A stretch of DNA of 6,505 nucleotides from an uncultured Colwellia sp. (GTDB lineage Bacteria; Pseudomonadota; Gammaproteobacteria; Enterobacterales; Alteromonadaceae). The notes beneath the pieces are model-generated. The model ran no database searches and was not told where the DNA came from. It worked only from the letters and a program-made list of their open reading frames with translations. The position numbers and the translations under genes were made by a program. Location: contig CAJWBY010000209.1 of the NCBI GenBank assembly GCA_913020705.1, positions 1-6,505 of the forward strand, given 5' to 3'. Positions 6,276 to 6,505 of the stretch are shown one piece after another (the first letter of the stretch is position 1; every line of letters begins with the position of its first letter).

Positions 6276-6505
6276 TGATCACTTTCGAAAAACAAATTGT
6301 TCTTTTAGAAGCATTGGCCCGCTTCAAATACCTAACCACTAAGCAGCTACAACTTATTTTTGGCTTAAAAAGTAACAGCTACACCAATACAATTATTAGA
6401 AACCTTAAATCAAGAAAGTGAATTATAGTTCCTTTTAATACAATATCGATTATTGTATCGAAAGCATTTGCAGAAAGTCTTTCCGTTGGAGAGATAAAGT
6501 TACCT
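6275..6505 (+). CDS. Replication-relaxation-like winged-helix protein, N-terminal part, UGA read as glycine
   Basis: Only the first 77 codons lie in the window; the gene continues past the right edge. The start is fixed by ATG 6275, which overlaps the ATPase stop codon (TAATG), so the two are probably translationally coupled. LLEALARFKYLTTKQLQLIF (10-29) and IIRNLKSRK[G]IIVPF (40-54) look like the winged helix that opens Replic_Relax (PF13814)-type proteins, which accompany plasmid and conjugative mobilisation genes. TGA at codon 49 (6419-6421) falls on the small residue, normally glycine, of the wing turn before a hydrophobic strand. Another winged-helix regulator is possible because the rest is missing. 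The downstream gene may be a relaxase; that is a guess from similar loci. Confidence 0.6.

Overview
The window is AT-rich bacterial DNA that looks like part of a plasmid or other autonomously replicating element. It falls into two halves that differ in genetic code. From about 3095 to the right edge, every recognisable gene can only be read if TGA is a sense codon. A 422-residue iteron-type replication initiator, a 459-residue TraD/HerA-like ATPase and the start of a winged-helix protein contain 13 in-frame TGAs, no in-frame TAA or TAG, and no frameshift. Where the family pattern is recognisable, TGA sits at an expected glycine: the P-loop glycine, the glycine of an H-G-R-K motif in Rep, a G-R motif in the ATPase. 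UGA = glycine is NCBI translation table 25, known from Candidatus Absconditabacteria (SR1) and Gracilibacteria (BD1-5). Under the standard code these genes shatter into short ORFs and look like pseudogenes.

Left half (1-2321, all genes on the minus strand). A terminator and several inverted or direct repeats occupy 1-273. A HigB-like toxin and HigA-like antitoxin follow (617-913, then 274-591), driven by a promoter with an embedded palindromic operator. Upstream is a two-gene unit: a regulator with a C-terminal AlpA-like domain (1896-2321) and a secreted protein with two PPC-like domains (948-1877). These genes resemble gammaproteobacterial accessory genes. They contain no TGA as sense codon and all end in TAA, so they read the same under table 11 and table 25.

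Centre (2322-3094). A divergent intergenic region leads into a plus-strand gene for a hydrophilic, Q/N/K-rich protein of unknown function (2421-2828). An origin-like region follows: four 21-bp iterons (about 2932-3015), an inverted pair of iteron half-sites, and a promoter/operator palindrome directly before rep.

Right half (3095-6505, plus strand, UGA = Gly). The order is rep, a spacer, a possible small recoded ORF (4555-4761), the ATPase gene (4896-6275), and a gene that overlaps the ATPase stop by one base and runs off the window. The iterons and Rep would provide replication and copy control, the toxin-antitoxin pair would stabilise the element, and the ATPase plus winged-helix protein suggest DNA mobilisation. 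The simplest reading is a mobile replicon of a UGA-glycine bacterium that has picked up genes from, or is shared with, a standard-code gammaproteobacterium. The host assignment rests on the code alone; a chimeric assembly is not excluded.
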